A DNA stretch of 64,000 nt from Alviniconcha marisindica (taxonomy: Eukaryota; Mollusca; Gastropoda; Provannidae), in contig JABMCL010002815.1 of the NCBI GenBank assembly GCA_018857735.1, positions 769,501 through 833,500 of the forward strand, in the 5' to 3' direction. The position numbers and the translations under genes are program-made. Shown one piece after another: positions 1 to 12,313 of the stretch; within the stretch, counting starts at the first letter, position 1, and every line of letters starts with the position of its first letter. The notes below the pieces were generated by a model. It did not search any database. It was given only the letters and a program-made list of their open reading frames with translations, and had not been told where the DNA came from.

Positions 1-685
1 TTGCCAAGCAGAAATCATTTACGGGGTGTCTGGCATTTGTGCTTTATATTATGGGAAAGCAATACAAACAGAGAGAGCAGTTTAGGGTCTGCTGTGCATG
101 AATTATTTTTTCCATAATGTTATATGTTTGCACCATTGGTTATGCCACTTTTAACTGAAAATGTTTGATGGTCAAAATTGTGGCTCGTAATCCCCTTAAA
201 GGTAAAACAGCATTTGAGTGCTTTTAAAATGTCAAGAAGAAAAAAAGTGCACAGCTAACAGCATCATAATATAAAGTGTTTGAAAATTTTCGGATGTGAC
301 CATAGTTTTGCCCATTACCAGCCCTGGTATCATAGTTAAAGGATTTTACTGACCAGAACCACTTCAGATGAGATGTGTTGTGTTCAGTTTGTGATGACTG
401 TTAAGCAAGGACTAAGTAAAGAGCCCTTGTACTATCATAGTTAAGGGATTTTACCAATGTGACATCAGAACCACTTCAGACAGGACGTTGGGTTACATTT
501 TTGATTCATGTTATTTTGACATTGATAAGGACAAGCACAACTAACAGAGTAATTTTTTTAATATTTTTTTTAAAGCACCTCTAACAGCATAAAGTGTTTG
601 AAAATGTCCCAAGTGTGACCATAGTTTTTACCCATTGCGGCATGCAGAGTGCTGAGACACTGGTGAAACTGGCTGTGTCATGCAG
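1..685. repeat. ATAD2 intron with a divergent duplicated segment
   Basis: The stretch before the first recognised exon contains two diverged copies of a segment. One is near 247-330 and one near 574-640; both read gcac..ctaacagcat, then aagtgtttgaaaat, then tgtgaccatagtttt and cccatt. A second pair (ggtatcatagttaaaggattttac near 329 and actatcatagttaagggattttac near 431) lies between them. I see no coding sequence here. Confidence 0.4.
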
Positions 686-3600
686 GTGTTCCACGAGGCC
701 AAGCGCACAGCTCCCAGCGTGATCTACATGCCCTACATCAACGAGCTGTGGGGTGTGGTCAGCGACTCGTTGCGGGTGACCTTTCTGACCTTGGTGCGCA
801 GCATGAACCCTTCCACCCCTGTCTTGCTGTTGGCGACAAGCGAGACGGTCTACGGGGACCTGGATGATCAGGTGCGGTGTTCTTGTCATTGTTGTCCTAA
901 CCAGGTTTCTGATGGTCTTGAAAAGTTTGTGGGTGAGTTTAGGAGAACTGAGGTGCCTTTTTTTTTCTTCTGCAGTCCTGGAAAGTTTGAAAAAGATGGC
1001 ATTTTGGGCTACGGTCATTGAAAGTTTGTGGGAATTATATAAAACTAGCCAACAGATCATCTGCAGAAGGAGGATTCGGGGAAAGAAATGGGAGACCAAA
1101 TGATGGATAATAACTGGAAAATACCAGCCAAGAAATTTAAACTTGAGTGTTCAAATTGTGTGTGGTAAGCCCGTTCTTAACTGGGCGAATGTTTGTTCGC
1201 CGAACATATCTTCGGACAGTTTGACAAACTATGATTCATTTTTCAATTGAACTTTTAGTTCGCCAAACATGCAGACAGTTTGACGAACTTTACTTCGTTC
1301 TCAACTGGCTTGTATTGAGATGCAAGCTTCAGCCCAAATTTGCGGCAACTGCGCAGCAGACAACATGATCAAAAATGTAGGCTAAAGTCAAGTCAAGTCA
1401 ATATACTTTTATCATCCCTCATGGGGTAATTCAACTAACTACTATCTCATTCTGGGCCCCAGAGACAAGGCTGCGCCTCCCACAAGTCAACAAATAAACA
1501 AATTCCCTCTGAAGCGAGTGAAGAACCTAGCGACACTGTCATCCATTTTTATTTTTATTTCTTCCTCATCCAGAGGAGAGCTCTGCTCTCAGCCAATCAG
1601 AGGCAATGTTCGTCAAATAGGGCGAATGTTCCTAGAACATGTTATAGCTTTGTCGCAGCTTGACGAATATTCCAAACTAGGTATGCGAAGCAAAAGTTTG
1701 CCCAATTAAGAACCAACTAGGTTCGCCAAATACTCCCAACTAGGTTTCGTGAAGAAACATTCGCCTAATTAAGAACGGGCTTAAGTGAGTTATACTCTAA
1801 TGGCCTTGTAAGTTTAGGAACAATGAGAAGCCTGTCCACAGCTCACTCGGGGTTGCACTGTCGGGGCTTTTCACTGGTGTGCACCAGCTTCAAACCCCAA
1901 CAACAACTCTGCTCAGATTTAGTCCAAGCCATCGTTCTTTCTTTGTTTTGGTTTACTGGCTTGTCGATTGAAAGTAATGAAATATTCACTGTATGGATGT
2001 TGAGTGGCAAGACACTCAGTTGTAACTCTTTGATGGTAACGCCAACAGGCTCTGATGCAGCATTCTGAGCAGGTCACAAGAATCGCAAAATAAGAAAATG
2101 TTTACCACCAGAGCTTTGGAATTTGTGGTTCTAGTATGCCTGCAAAGCCGTTGATTATGTCACCGTATGGAACAATACATGGTCAAAAGAGCTGATAGGT
2201 GTAATACAATGCAAAACCTTTGTGTTCAGTGCCTGCTATGTGTGTAGACCTGTGGTGCATATCTTTGGGAGCACCTTTGTTCCTTGACCACAACAGGGAA
2301 TCATTGGCGGAAAAAAGTCTGTTCCTGAATAATGACGTATCGCTCTGATTTTGTTTCATTTATCTGCAGGCTTACAAATGGGGTGTTGTGTCACCGTGGT
2401 CATCACTTGAACCGTGTTTCTGTTTATGTCTGTCAACAGCTGAAGATGCTGTTCAGGCTGTCAGGAGGAGAGGTGGTGGAGGTGCATGGCCCCTCCGCAG
2501 AGGAGCGACGCCAGTTCTTTGCCGATCTCATTTTATGCCACGCTATCCGACCGCCGCCTACTCACAAACAAGCTGGTAAGACACGGGTCCTGTGCACAGG
2601 TGTGTGGGAGAAAGGAGACTGTTGTTGTAGCTTTTTGTGAGAGCCAGCTACATAATCCATCCCACCACCATCACCACCACCACCTGCTCCCCTCCATTGC
2701 AAACATAAATCACAAAAAACTTCAGAAATATGTGGGTTCGGGAGATTCTTTTTCTTTTTTCTTTACTAACCTTTTGACTGCTATCAAATAGATTTTTTTT
2801 TTTTTACTAACATTTAACACACTTCACTGTTTTTTGTATTTCTTCATGATTTTTTTTCTAGCATATAGCATACTTTATTGTTTATTGCTGTTATGTGTTC
2901 TAATCTATGTAGTCCAGGTACTGAGCTGAAGAAGCACAAGGGCCACCGCTCACACGCACGACAGCAAAGCAACATTGTGGTATTGTCCTTTGTATGAGCT
3001 CAAAGCCACAGCACATGTCATTGTATGGCTTTGGCATGGCCATGGGCAACACATGTGAAAAGTATAGGAAGGGTTCTGTTCTGTGTGAGGTGCTATTGCA
3101 GCCAGTCACAATGCAGACAGTTGTTATTGTCAAACAGAATGGTAGAGCTTTCTGATTCAGAGACAGCAAGATTGAGCCACTTGTATCAAAAACCAGAAAA
3201 GTAACACTGCATCTCCCTGTATACCATGATAAGGGCAATTGCTGTAGTGATGGGAAAGGGCTGGAGGGTGAGGTTGCGGGTCCATGGTTAATTTACGTTG
3301 CTGAAGGGCTGCCGCCTGAGCGCTGTCACTTGAAAACGCAAAAATGCTGTGGCTAGGCCTCAGCAACACGGACACCATGATGCCTGTGGCCTGGCTTGCG
3401 TGTTGCTCAATGTGTGCACTGGGTGTGAATTTTTGCAGAGAGGTGTCATGCCACTCAGGATTCTTTCCATTTCTTCCCGCAAGAGTCGAGCCCGAGGAAA
3501 AGCAGCAGCACTTATTACGAGCAGGTTGAAGGCTTTCCACCTGGCAGCATCACAGAATTGTACCAGGCTGAGGACTGTAAAGTGAAAGGCCACAGCATTA

Positions 3601-6600
3601 ATCCACGAAGCAAGCAGACTAGAGAGGACTGTAAAGTGAAAGGCCACAGCATTAGTCCACGAAGCAAGCAGACTAGAGAGGACTGTAAAGTGAAAGGCCA
3701 CAGCATTAATCCACGAAGCAAGCAGACTAGAGTGTTGGGGGTCTGTGGAACTAGGTCCGTCAGAGACATGCAAGGCTCGGGGGGAGAAGGTGCCATGGTG
3801 ACGAGAGCCCCACATAGCGTCAGGGTGGTGCAGCGGTGCCAGGGCACCACTGCACCGTTAAATATTGCACCGTGTTTCGTACCCATGCCTCGTGTGCTGG
3901 CCTCCAAAACCAGTACCAGCAGTCATTGTAAAGTCAACCAGTTTTGTTCCTCCCGCATCATTGCCACTACCACGCCAACCCTGTTGCCAATGCCATCAAC
4001 AAGCAGGGCTGAACATCTTCTGTTCAAAATGACCCCTCAGAGTCGAGTGTCTTCGCACAGTCAGTATAATAGCACCGATCCAAGAAAATTACCTTGTGAG
4101 CAAAAGAAAAAATCGGCGGCCCTAAAGACGCCAGCCCGACGAAGAGGTGGAGCAAAGTGCACAGCAGTGAAAGGAAAACGCAAAAACAATTTGAACTATA
4201 ACCACTCGGCCTGCAGCACTCATGCCACTAATTCACGTACTTCGACCTGGATTGTGTACGTCAAGCGCTACCCGTCGATAAAATCGCCATACAACAAGAA
4301 GAAGGCGGCACTCGATGAAAAAACAGATGTGTATGCAAACATGCTGGTTTTAAATGCCTCACCCCATTGGTTGAGGTCCTCAGGTATTGAGTTTGTTTGC
4401 ACGTCAATGGTTCAGAAAACTTGAGGTGTTTCAGTTGCAGCATGATATTTGGGGGGGCGGGGTTTCTTCTTTTTTTCCGCTTGTAAACTTTCCAGTCAAT
4501 GCACTGACCCCCCGTAAAGGCTTCAATCCGCTATCAGGCTCTGTTGTATGATCCAGTCAGTTGGTACAGCAGCAGACTTTGATGTTACTGTCAGGAATTC
4601 AGCAGGTACTGCCTGAATGTGTGGCAGAGCAGGCCCCAAGACATTGGTGCCAAACAACAGGCCCTCAGCATCGTGGTACAACGGTGCCGGATAATGGATT
4701 GGGGCCTGAAAAGTCTAACTGGCCATGGCACAAAACTTTGGGGATTCGGATTTGACAGATTCTGTGACCTTTTTACAGAATTTTCATAAACTTAAAAGTA
4801 AATGCAGATGGCAAGTACGCTTATGGTGCAAACTTTGCCTTTGGTGGTGTGTCAGTTTGAGGATTTGTCATGTGTTCCATATTTTATGTTTGTGAATGGG
4901 CCGCATGTTTGCATGTTAACAGTGGAGTCATATTCCCAGAGACATAACGAGACGACCAGCATTAGGCTCAGGGTGTGTTGGTCCGGACCACTCTACCACT
5001 ACCAGATTGTGTATTAATAACTATTTTTTGTCCTGAATTTACTCTTTTTTTCTTTTTCTTTTTCTCTCTTTTTTAAATTTGAAAGGAAGTGCATCTTACT
5101 GTTCAGTATTAATAATGGTTTTGTCAGATATGGGATTATAATTGTTCATTGATAACATTTGGTTTGTGACTGACATTGGTGATATTGACAAGAGGGTGAA
5201 TTTTATGCACTCGGAGAATCAGACCTGTTGGAATTATGTTGAGGTAATTTGGAGGAAAGTGGATTGGTGTGACATATTTCTCACCCTGCCCTTATTCAGA
5301 TCATCTTTAGGGGTATATTTTTGTTGCCTGTGACACGATGTGCTAGAATAAAAAATTGAACTTCATGAAATTGGTAGCTTGATTGCATGATTGTGAATGA
5401 TATGTTTTTGCCTTTTGTGAACAGTTTTTAATTGATGGGCTGAAGATTTTATATTTTTGTTAATTCATTATTATTTTTCCTTCTGGAAATTTTGATTTGT
5501 ATAAATGAAAATGCTGTGTGGGTGGATTAATACAAATTTATTGTCCTGTGTTGGTATTTGATGTACTGTCTTCCTGTGCTGGTAATTTATGTACTGTCTT
5601 GACACGCTTCAGTACTGCCACGTTATTTTGTGGCATCAAAGACAATGAAAGGAGAAGTGATGCAGGTGAAATGATTTAGCTGAGACCGTGTGTAATTAGG
5701 AATAGAAATGTGTGCATGCAAAGAGATTATTGTAAACGTAAAGTTAGGTTGAATAAATTTATTTTTTATTTTTAAACTTGCAGTTAGCTTGTTCTATTAC
5801 TATTTATTTATCATGCGTTATCTGTGTATTTGTGATCTTGAATTACATCTTCTTTCATTAGGAGTCATCACCACAGTTATAACCTTGATTGTTCTATTAC
5901 TATTTATCTCTCACGCATTATCTGTGTATTTCCATACTAACAGCTGCCTTCTACTACCTTCTCCTGTTGAAAGGTGGACATGGGATTTTTAATGTGTGGC
6001 ACAACCTCGGTGCATGCTGTGTCAGTAGGTGAGAAGGCGAGATAGGCACTGATGACTGACAAGTGCTCAAGTATTGACTCAGAACCTTTGAAAAACTGTC
6101 TGTTCACCCTGTCACATCTAGGAGTTGAACTGCGGCCTCGGGAGTTGCAGTCCAGCTCGTCAGCCAGCCAGCTGTGAATCCTAGCGCATGATTGATTTGT
6201 GTTTGCAGCTCGCCGTGTGTTGGAGCCTTTGGCCAAAGCCCCGCCTCCTGAGCCACGCAAGCTGACTGACAAGGAGCAGAGGAAACTGATTGAGCAAGAG
6301 GATGACACATTGCGAGAGCTGCGCATTTTCCTGAGGGACATCCTCTCCAAACTGGGGCGGGAGAAGAAGTTTGGCATCTTCACAAAGCCGGTTGATATAG
6401 AGGAGGTGGGTGTGTCATTCTTCAGTTCATGCGTCGTAGCACCACGCATCCCATGGCAAATGAAATCTGCATCACACCCTTTTTCTGATTTAAGAATTGC
6501 TGTGCTTACTGCCGATTCCCCCAAAAGAATAATAGGTAGGTTTTTGATTTGTGTGAGAGAAATTTTTTTTATCAGATCTACAAGATGAAAGGTGGTAGCC

Positions 6601-9600
6601 TAGGTATGATTGCCATTTTCTGTGACTGGCCGTTGCCATTTTCTGGGACTGTCCATTGCCATTTTCTGGGACTGTATGGCCATTTTCTGGAACTGTCCAT
6701 TGCCATTTTTGGGGACTGTCCACCTCTCAGCACTCACTTCACTGCTGCCAAACTATGAATTATGAGGAAGAAACAGTTTACCCAGTCACAAGACAGTAAT
6801 ATTAAAGATTTGATCAAGCAATGGGCTGTGCAGTCTGCATGGCCTATTTGAAGGATCTGTCTCAGAATTGTATGTTTAAGATGCCGGACTGCGCCAAAAG
6901 CTGTTTGTTATTGTTGGGGAAATGAGGTAATTATGTAAAATTGTGCAGTTGATTATTTTATGCTTTCTAATTTTAGGTAACTCTTTTTTGTTGTTTTTCA
7001 AGCAGGTTAACTGTGTAATTTCAGTGGGTTACGAAGGTGCTGCCTGTGAGTGACACTACTTACACCGATGCATGCTACATTTCCACAGGTTCCAGATTAT
7101 TATGAGATTATCAAGAATCCTATGGATCTGAGTACCATGATGTCCAACATTGACCTGCACAAGTACAGCACCGCCAGTGCCTTCCTTGATGACATCTTCC
7201 TCATCTGCAGCAACGCCTTGGAGTACAACCCAGACCGAGGTCCCACAGGTAGAGGAACTGTCAGGCCTGAACTGTGTCAGTGATTGCATTAGACAGTTTT
7301 CAAACCAGTATGACATCTGTAAAAGTGGCATGGGAATTGTCCGCAAAAACAGATTTCCACAGCATGAAACTGACTTTCCATTGGGGGAAAGAACTGTTGG
7401 AGGGAGGGGGGGTGGGGTTACAGTTTTTTAACTCCATTTCAAACATGTGATGAATGCCAGATTTTGCATGGTGGTAGTACCAACTGAGCTTTATTCGCTT
7501 GTTCCCTCTTTCAATGGCCTTGGGGGTATCTTGAAGTCCGAGCCGGATTTGAATGAGTTAAAATGCTGTTTACCATCTGTAACTCATCGAACTGCAGTTG
7601 AAATGTTGGTAGTCCATGGGCTTCGTCAGTGAAATGCGCATGTGTTGCCAGTGACGGCTGAATGTGTGTTTTTCTTTTCATGCAGATCGTGCAATTCGTC
7701 ACCGTGCATGTTCTTTGCGAGACATGGCTCAGGCATTACTGAAGGCAGAGTTGGACCCAGAGTTTGAGAGGCTTTGTCATGAGATCACACAGTCCAGAAA
7801 ACTCCGGGGTGAGTGTCTTTGTTGGCATGTGCACAGTCCAGAAAACCCAGGGTTAAGTGTCTTTGTTGCTACATGGACAGTCCAAAACTGAGGGGTGTCT
7901 TTGTAGAACTCACGGTAAGTGTCTTTGTTGCCATGTGCACAGTCCAGAAAACTGAGGGGTACATGTCTTTGTTACCACATGCAGTTGTTGCCAGTTTTTG
8001 TAGTCATTTGAGTGGCAGGGTCATCCTTGAGGACAAAACTGTATGAGTACTTTTCAAGTGCATTTTTGTGGTCACAGATTTGTGCATTTCCATCAAAAAC
8101 TGGTCATTTTGGAATCTGATGTCTGCACGTGGCAAATAAGAATGCACATGGAATGAGGCCAGGTTCAGGTCATTTATTGCACATTTTATACTTTATATGA
8201 AACAAATTCTAAGACAGGACAAACGGGTAGTTTAAAGAGTAGACTCTTTTTTTCTTTTCTTTTTTAAGGCTGATGAAGGACTACAGTACCACATGTAGAT
8301 ATTATGTTTTAAGAATAAGAAATTTCTAGTTAAAATATTAGTGGGTCTCATGGTCTCTATCATTTCCAGAGCAAAATGAAAATAACTAACTTGGTGTTTT
8401 ATGCCCAGTCATCCAGCAGGGTTATATCAGGGCAAGAACAAAATGAAAACTGGCCCAGCATACATGTATATTGTCTTAATAATAATAATGATTATTATTG
8501 TCTTGTTCCATAAACCCCCTCCAGCCACCCTTTAAACATTTTCCGCATTGTTCTCCCTAGGCATCGATTCTTCAAAAAGTGCTCCTGCCTTCTACCGCAC
8601 CCGCCCACTGGATGCCATAAACGGTGCATCGTGCCCTCGGCTGCCTTCAGAACAGTCTGCCGTTCACGCCAACGTGGTCCCTGAGGGGTGCCGCTACAGC
8701 CGTCGTGTGCGAGGCCTGGAGGCGGACCGCACCCTGCCGCTGGAAGCTGTGGAGAGGACGGCGCAGGTGGAGAAAACTCTCCTGGCAAAGTCCCCGGAAA
8801 AAGAGCAGGCCAGTGCAGCTGAGGAGGCTCCGGAGCCAGCGGCTGGTGACACGGTCATCAGCACCGGTGATGAGCCTGCGGACAGCAGCAGCAGTAAAGT
8901 GGACGGTGCGGACCACCGTCAATCTCAGGACGATTCTGTGGAAGTGGAGAACCGCAAGGAGGCCGCTGCTGCTGCTGATCTGTCTGACTGCAAGTGCCCT
9001 GGCTCCACCACCAAAAGCCTTAGTCCCATCCACTCCAAGAGCACCCCTAAAGGCAGCAGCAGCGGCTACGGCAAGCACTCGTCCTCCTCCGCAGCCGCCA
9101 AGAAAGCCAAGCAGCGCAACAAGTGCCCCTGGCTTTCCACCCGGCGCCGCCGCCGTCCATACAGCCACTCCCGCGGGAACGAGAACACAAGCCCCCGCTC
9201 GGACGTGGGTGAGCACTCCTGCGAGGAGCCCATGGACATTGTGCACAGCCCCACCACAACAGGTGACGACGGCTGGGCCCGAGCTCCGAGGAGCTGTCGT
9301 GAGCACTCCCCTGTGTCTGCGGCAAACCCTGCCAACGTGAACGTCCCCTCCAGTGCCCGGACACGCAGCTGCAGCAGCAGCAATGACAACATTCCCATTT
9401 CCCAGCAGCATGAGGCCAGTTCCGCCGCCGAGGGCGGCAAGCAGAAGGGCTCCTTCAACAGCCCGGCCGGGGGGGACGTGGGCGCCAAGCCCCTCAAAGC
9501 TGGCGCCGCCCGCAGCCTTGACATGGATTTGATGATTGTGGCTACGGACAGCGGCCTGGGCAGCGAGAGCAACGGGGACTCCAGGGACAGTCTGGACCAC

Positions 9601-12313
9601 AACAACAGCAACCGCTCTCATGGCAATGTGAGTCAGGACAGTTGGACATTTCCGCGGCATTTCTAGCCAGTCTGATTTCATGATTGGCCAGCTGCCTGTT
9701 GTTGAAAAAGATTTTTGTTAGCCTTGGCATGTATGACCAACAAGAGAAAGTCCTGCATTCTAGTTTGAATACAAGTCAGCTAAGTGTTTGCACTGCTTGT
9801 TTTTTTTTTCTTCTCCAATACATGTTTGCGCTGATTTCATTAGGGTTGTGCTCTCAGTGGTATGCTTTTGGGGTTTAGTTTGCATTTTTATTACCTCCTC
9901 AGTTTCAATTAAGAGAACATACATGCTGATCTTTCTGTGTTGCTGTGGAACTTTGAGCTTCACACTTGTTCAGTCATAGACTAATACTAGTAATAGAGGG
10001 ATTCGGCATGTTAGAAATGCATTTTTATTATTTTTTATTTTCACCATCATGCAGAAAAGACAAGAGAAAACATTTTACAGCAGGGATGTGTTGCAGCATC
10101 TGCAGTCTTGCATGTGTTTTAAATGTTCTATTTGCTGCAAAAGTTGATAGAGGTCTGTTTGTACACAGCGTGATTTGTACCCACTCCTTGCATGGTGCTA
10201 ATGTTATGTACATGTGTGCACCTCATTCACAGGTTGATGGTCAAACCAGAGAAAGTGGTGAAGAGGAGACAGCAGCAACCGCATCACCAGGTCTGTCTTT
10301 CCTTTTTGTTTTTGTTATGCTGTTGGTGGTGGTTACATTTGAGTGGTTGGATGTAGCTAATGAAATGAGTTCTATAATGCCTCGTGTTTCATATAAAGTG
10401 GGAGCTCAGTGCACTCTACAGTAACAGTTAACACCATCAACAAACAGGCGCAGATGCATGCATGTGTGCACACACATTTGGAAGCATGCATGCATGCACT
10501 CTCCCTGTGTGTATGTCTGTCTTTTTGTCTCGCTTGTGAATGGTTGGAATAGAGACACAACCGTGAAAAGACTGACCTCAGTGCAGAAATAGTTTTTTTG
10601 AGCAGATACGTTTTGAGCCCAGTTTTATCACAGGGTCTGAATTGTGCTTTTATGTATTTACACCACAAAGTGGAGGGGTGGGGTGGAGATTAATTTTTTT
10701 TTTAATTTAGAAAAAAAATCATGAATCCTAGGTTGATGTAGGCAATGCATTTTATTGGGCTGCTCGTTTCTGTCCCCCACCTCTGCAGGACCCTCTTTTG
10801 CCCGCACACGGTCTCGCACCCAGAACCCCCTTCAGCTCAGTGCCTTGGCCGCTCTGGAGGCCGAAGCGCGCAGTGTGCAGGTGGACAAGGAGCGACTCGG
10901 TCAGCTGTTGAGTACAGTGGTGGCCCACACCAAGGGCTTCACTGTGGAGAGGCTGCAGCACCTGTACAGTGTGCTCAGCTGCGCCATCTACAACCACCGA
11001 CATCACTTCGACAAGACGCAGCTTGTTCAGGTGAGAGTGGGGCTTTCCCGCCTGGGAGTCTGCATTCAGATGCCTGGGTTGGTATCGTCTCGTACAGCGG
11101 GGTCCGACTCTGTGCAGGTAGTCGAATCAGACTGGGGAGCGGGAATAGCCCAGTGGTTGGAGCACCGGACTCATGATAAGGTCTTGGGTTCGAGTCCTGG
11201 CAGGAGCAGCAGGAGAATTTTCTTCTTCAGGATCAACTTTCTGTGCCATCTCTTATTCTGGTATCCGTTCCACCCCCGTGTTACCACAGTTGCACGTAAA
11301 AGATCCGAGTCATTCAGCCAAAAAGTACAGGTGGCAGGTTACAGCTAAACACGCATGCACCCCACATATGTGGCTTTGCATGAAGCAACATGACCTGGTG
11401 CATGGTTGTATGGGGTCCACAATGCACCGAGACTTGCAGCAATTTCATGTGGCACCAGCCATGTAACAACCGAACGGTGCTGTGAGTACACCACTTAGGT
11501 GGATATTCAAAACACATTGTAAGCTAATCACTCATTCAGAATCACATGAACAAGAGCACAGTGAGTCTGCTCAAGGGCAGAGAATAGCGCTATATAAAAG
11601 CGATCATCATCAACAACCTGTTTAATCATTTGCAACCATGGTGGTGCATTTTGTCATCAGCCAGAGTGCCCATGCACTGGATCTAGTCTTGTACGTTTTG
11701 TATTTTTATGTATTTGCCTGTTTTATCTTGGTACCCATGCATAAACTTATTAGCATGAATATGCATGCAAATGTTCTCAACGCCATGCCTTGATGCATGT
11801 TCACTTTGATTCAATTTGACATGTGGCAATGATGGATTGAACTGAATGCAAGAAAACAAGAGTTGCTACCTTCAAGGTCATTTGGAAGCTTGCATTCAGC
11901 AAGAAGCTTCATCTGGAAGCTTGCTTGCTTTTTGCTGTTAGATCTCTTCTTTCGCTAGTACTGGGCTAATATTCTCTCTCACCATGACTATGTGCTGGAG
12001 GTCACAGTTGAGCATTGTAGGCCAAAATCAGATTCAGCTGGGGAAGGGGGGTAGGGTGTGGGGGTGCTGATAACCCAATGGGCTCTTTTTGAAGGAAGTA
12101 GGACTCTTTTTCTTCTTTGTTTTTCTCTTTCTGTCAGAGTTACTCTGTTTAAGGTCTTCCAGATCTAAACATAATGCCTCAGTAATTAATTATTGGCTTT
12201 TTTTTTTCTTTCCCTTCTACACTTGGACCTAGAATCAAGTTTCAAATTGTCTGATGTTGCAGGAGATGGAAGACATTGTGGAGAACTTCTGCCAAGAGAT
12301 AGAGTGTCATTGA
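686..12313 (+). CDS. ATAD2: ATAD2-type AAA+ ATPase / bromodomain chromatin regulator (3' part of gene)
   Basis: Nine coding exons join in phase: 686-871, 2440-2575, 6209-6405, 7089-7248, 7686-7808, 8561-9627, 10233-10290, 10789-11030, 12263-12313 (TGA at 12311). They give 739 residues; the 5' part of the gene lies left of the window. Order of parts: a second AAA module with a degenerate Walker B region (SVIYMPYINELW, no DE pair), its lid (AEERRQFFADLIL), then a bromodomain read from exons 6209-7808, with VDIEEVPDYYEIIKNPMDLS and the acetyl-lysine pocket CSNALEYNPD. The 1067-nt exon 8561-9627 codes for a Ser/Ala/acidic, probably disordered tail with a basic patch (NKCPWLSTRRRRRP) that resembles the K/R-W patch of vertebrate ATAD2. 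The last exons give the conserved C-terminal helices (LLSTVVAHTKGFTVERLQHL, then YNHRHHFDKTQLVQEME). The family is known to bind acetylated histones at replicating and active chromatin. ATAD2 and ATAD2B are not separated here, since invertebrates usually have one ancestor gene. Confidence 0.93.
1166..1783. mobile_element. MITE-like DNA element with terminal inverted repeats and TA target duplication
   Basis: The element runs from 1168 to 1781 in the ATAD2 intron 872-2439. Its ends are inverted copies: AGCCCGTTCTTAACTGGGCG on the left, AGCCCGTTCTTAATTAGGCG on the right read in reverse, and similarity continues inward (GAATGTT..TTC). TA flanks both ends (1166-1167 and 1782-1783), the duplication expected of Tc1/mariner-type insertion. 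The interior has sub-repeats of ttcgcc(g/a)aaca and gacagtttgac(a/g)aact. It has no transposase, so it would be a non-autonomous copy. Confidence 0.75.
3439..4383 (+). CDS. ATAD2: Candidate in-frame cassette exon of the ATAD2 gene with three 18-residue repeats
   Basis: This stretch lies in the 3.6-kb intron between ATAD2 exons 2440-2575 and 6209-6405. It has an acceptor (tttttgcag|ag) and a donor (cctcag|gtattg), and is open for 945 nt. Both edges are phase 1, the same phase as the exon junction it would interrupt, so its inclusion would add exactly 315 residues without a frame change. It starts ERCHATQDSFHFFPQESSPR. Three 54-bp tandem repeats (about 3573-3734) encode the 18-residue unit EDCKVKGHSINPRSKQTR. 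A Ser/Lys/Arg-rich basic stretch follows (KTPARRRGGAKCTAVKGKRK). I recognise no domain. Direct splicing 2575 to 6209 aligns without a gap to vertebrate ATAD2, so this is probably alternative or lineage-specific. A chance open frame is possible, but the length, phase match and basic composition argue against it. Confidence 0.6.
4384..6208. other. ATAD2 intron remainder, no feature recognised
   Basis: AT-rich intron sequence between the candidate cassette and the next conserved exon. It contains only short ORFs with no recognisable similarity and a short internal similarity near 5785 and 5890 (ttgttctattactattta). I see nothing functional in it. Confidence 0.6.
6604..6722. repeat. Short minisatellite, about 24-bp unit, 5 copies
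   Basis: The unit is close to ccattgccattttctgggactgt and repeats five times with small changes, inside the ATAD2 intron 6406-7088. It does not touch a splice junction. Confidence 0.8.
7788..7990. repeat. Tandem repeat spanning an ATAD2 exon end and donor
   Basis: The unit of about 44 bp begins in the last 21 nt of exon 7686-7808 (cacagtccagaaaactccgg), crosses the donor g|gtgagtgtctttgttg, and is repeated about three more times downstream (starts near 7832, 7876 and 7938). The copies keep cagtccagaaaac and gtgtctttgtt. One copy keeps a good donor-like string (ggtaagtgtctttg near 7914). Confidence 0.8.
11135..11613 (+). mobile_element. tRNA-derived SINE in the last ATAD2 intron
   Basis: The left part is a tRNA-like head with an A-box-like tagcccagtggtt (near 11146) and a B box gggttcgagtcc (near 11187). 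The body follows, and the 3' end reads agggcagagaatagcgctat then ataaaagcgatcatcatc. This is the usual structure of a mollusc-type SINE. It lies in sense orientation between exons 10789-11030 and 12263-12313. It is not a functional tRNA gene, because the acceptor stem does not close. Confidence 0.7.

Noticed and set aside
8624..9681. Long overlapping frames on both strands (238, 344 and 181 residues)
   Set aside because: Shadows of the GC-rich ATAD2 exon 8561-9627; only the frame continuous with flanking exon phases is coding.
11146..11200. tRNA gene candidate
   Set aside because: Good A and B boxes but no closed acceptor stem, and a SINE body follows.
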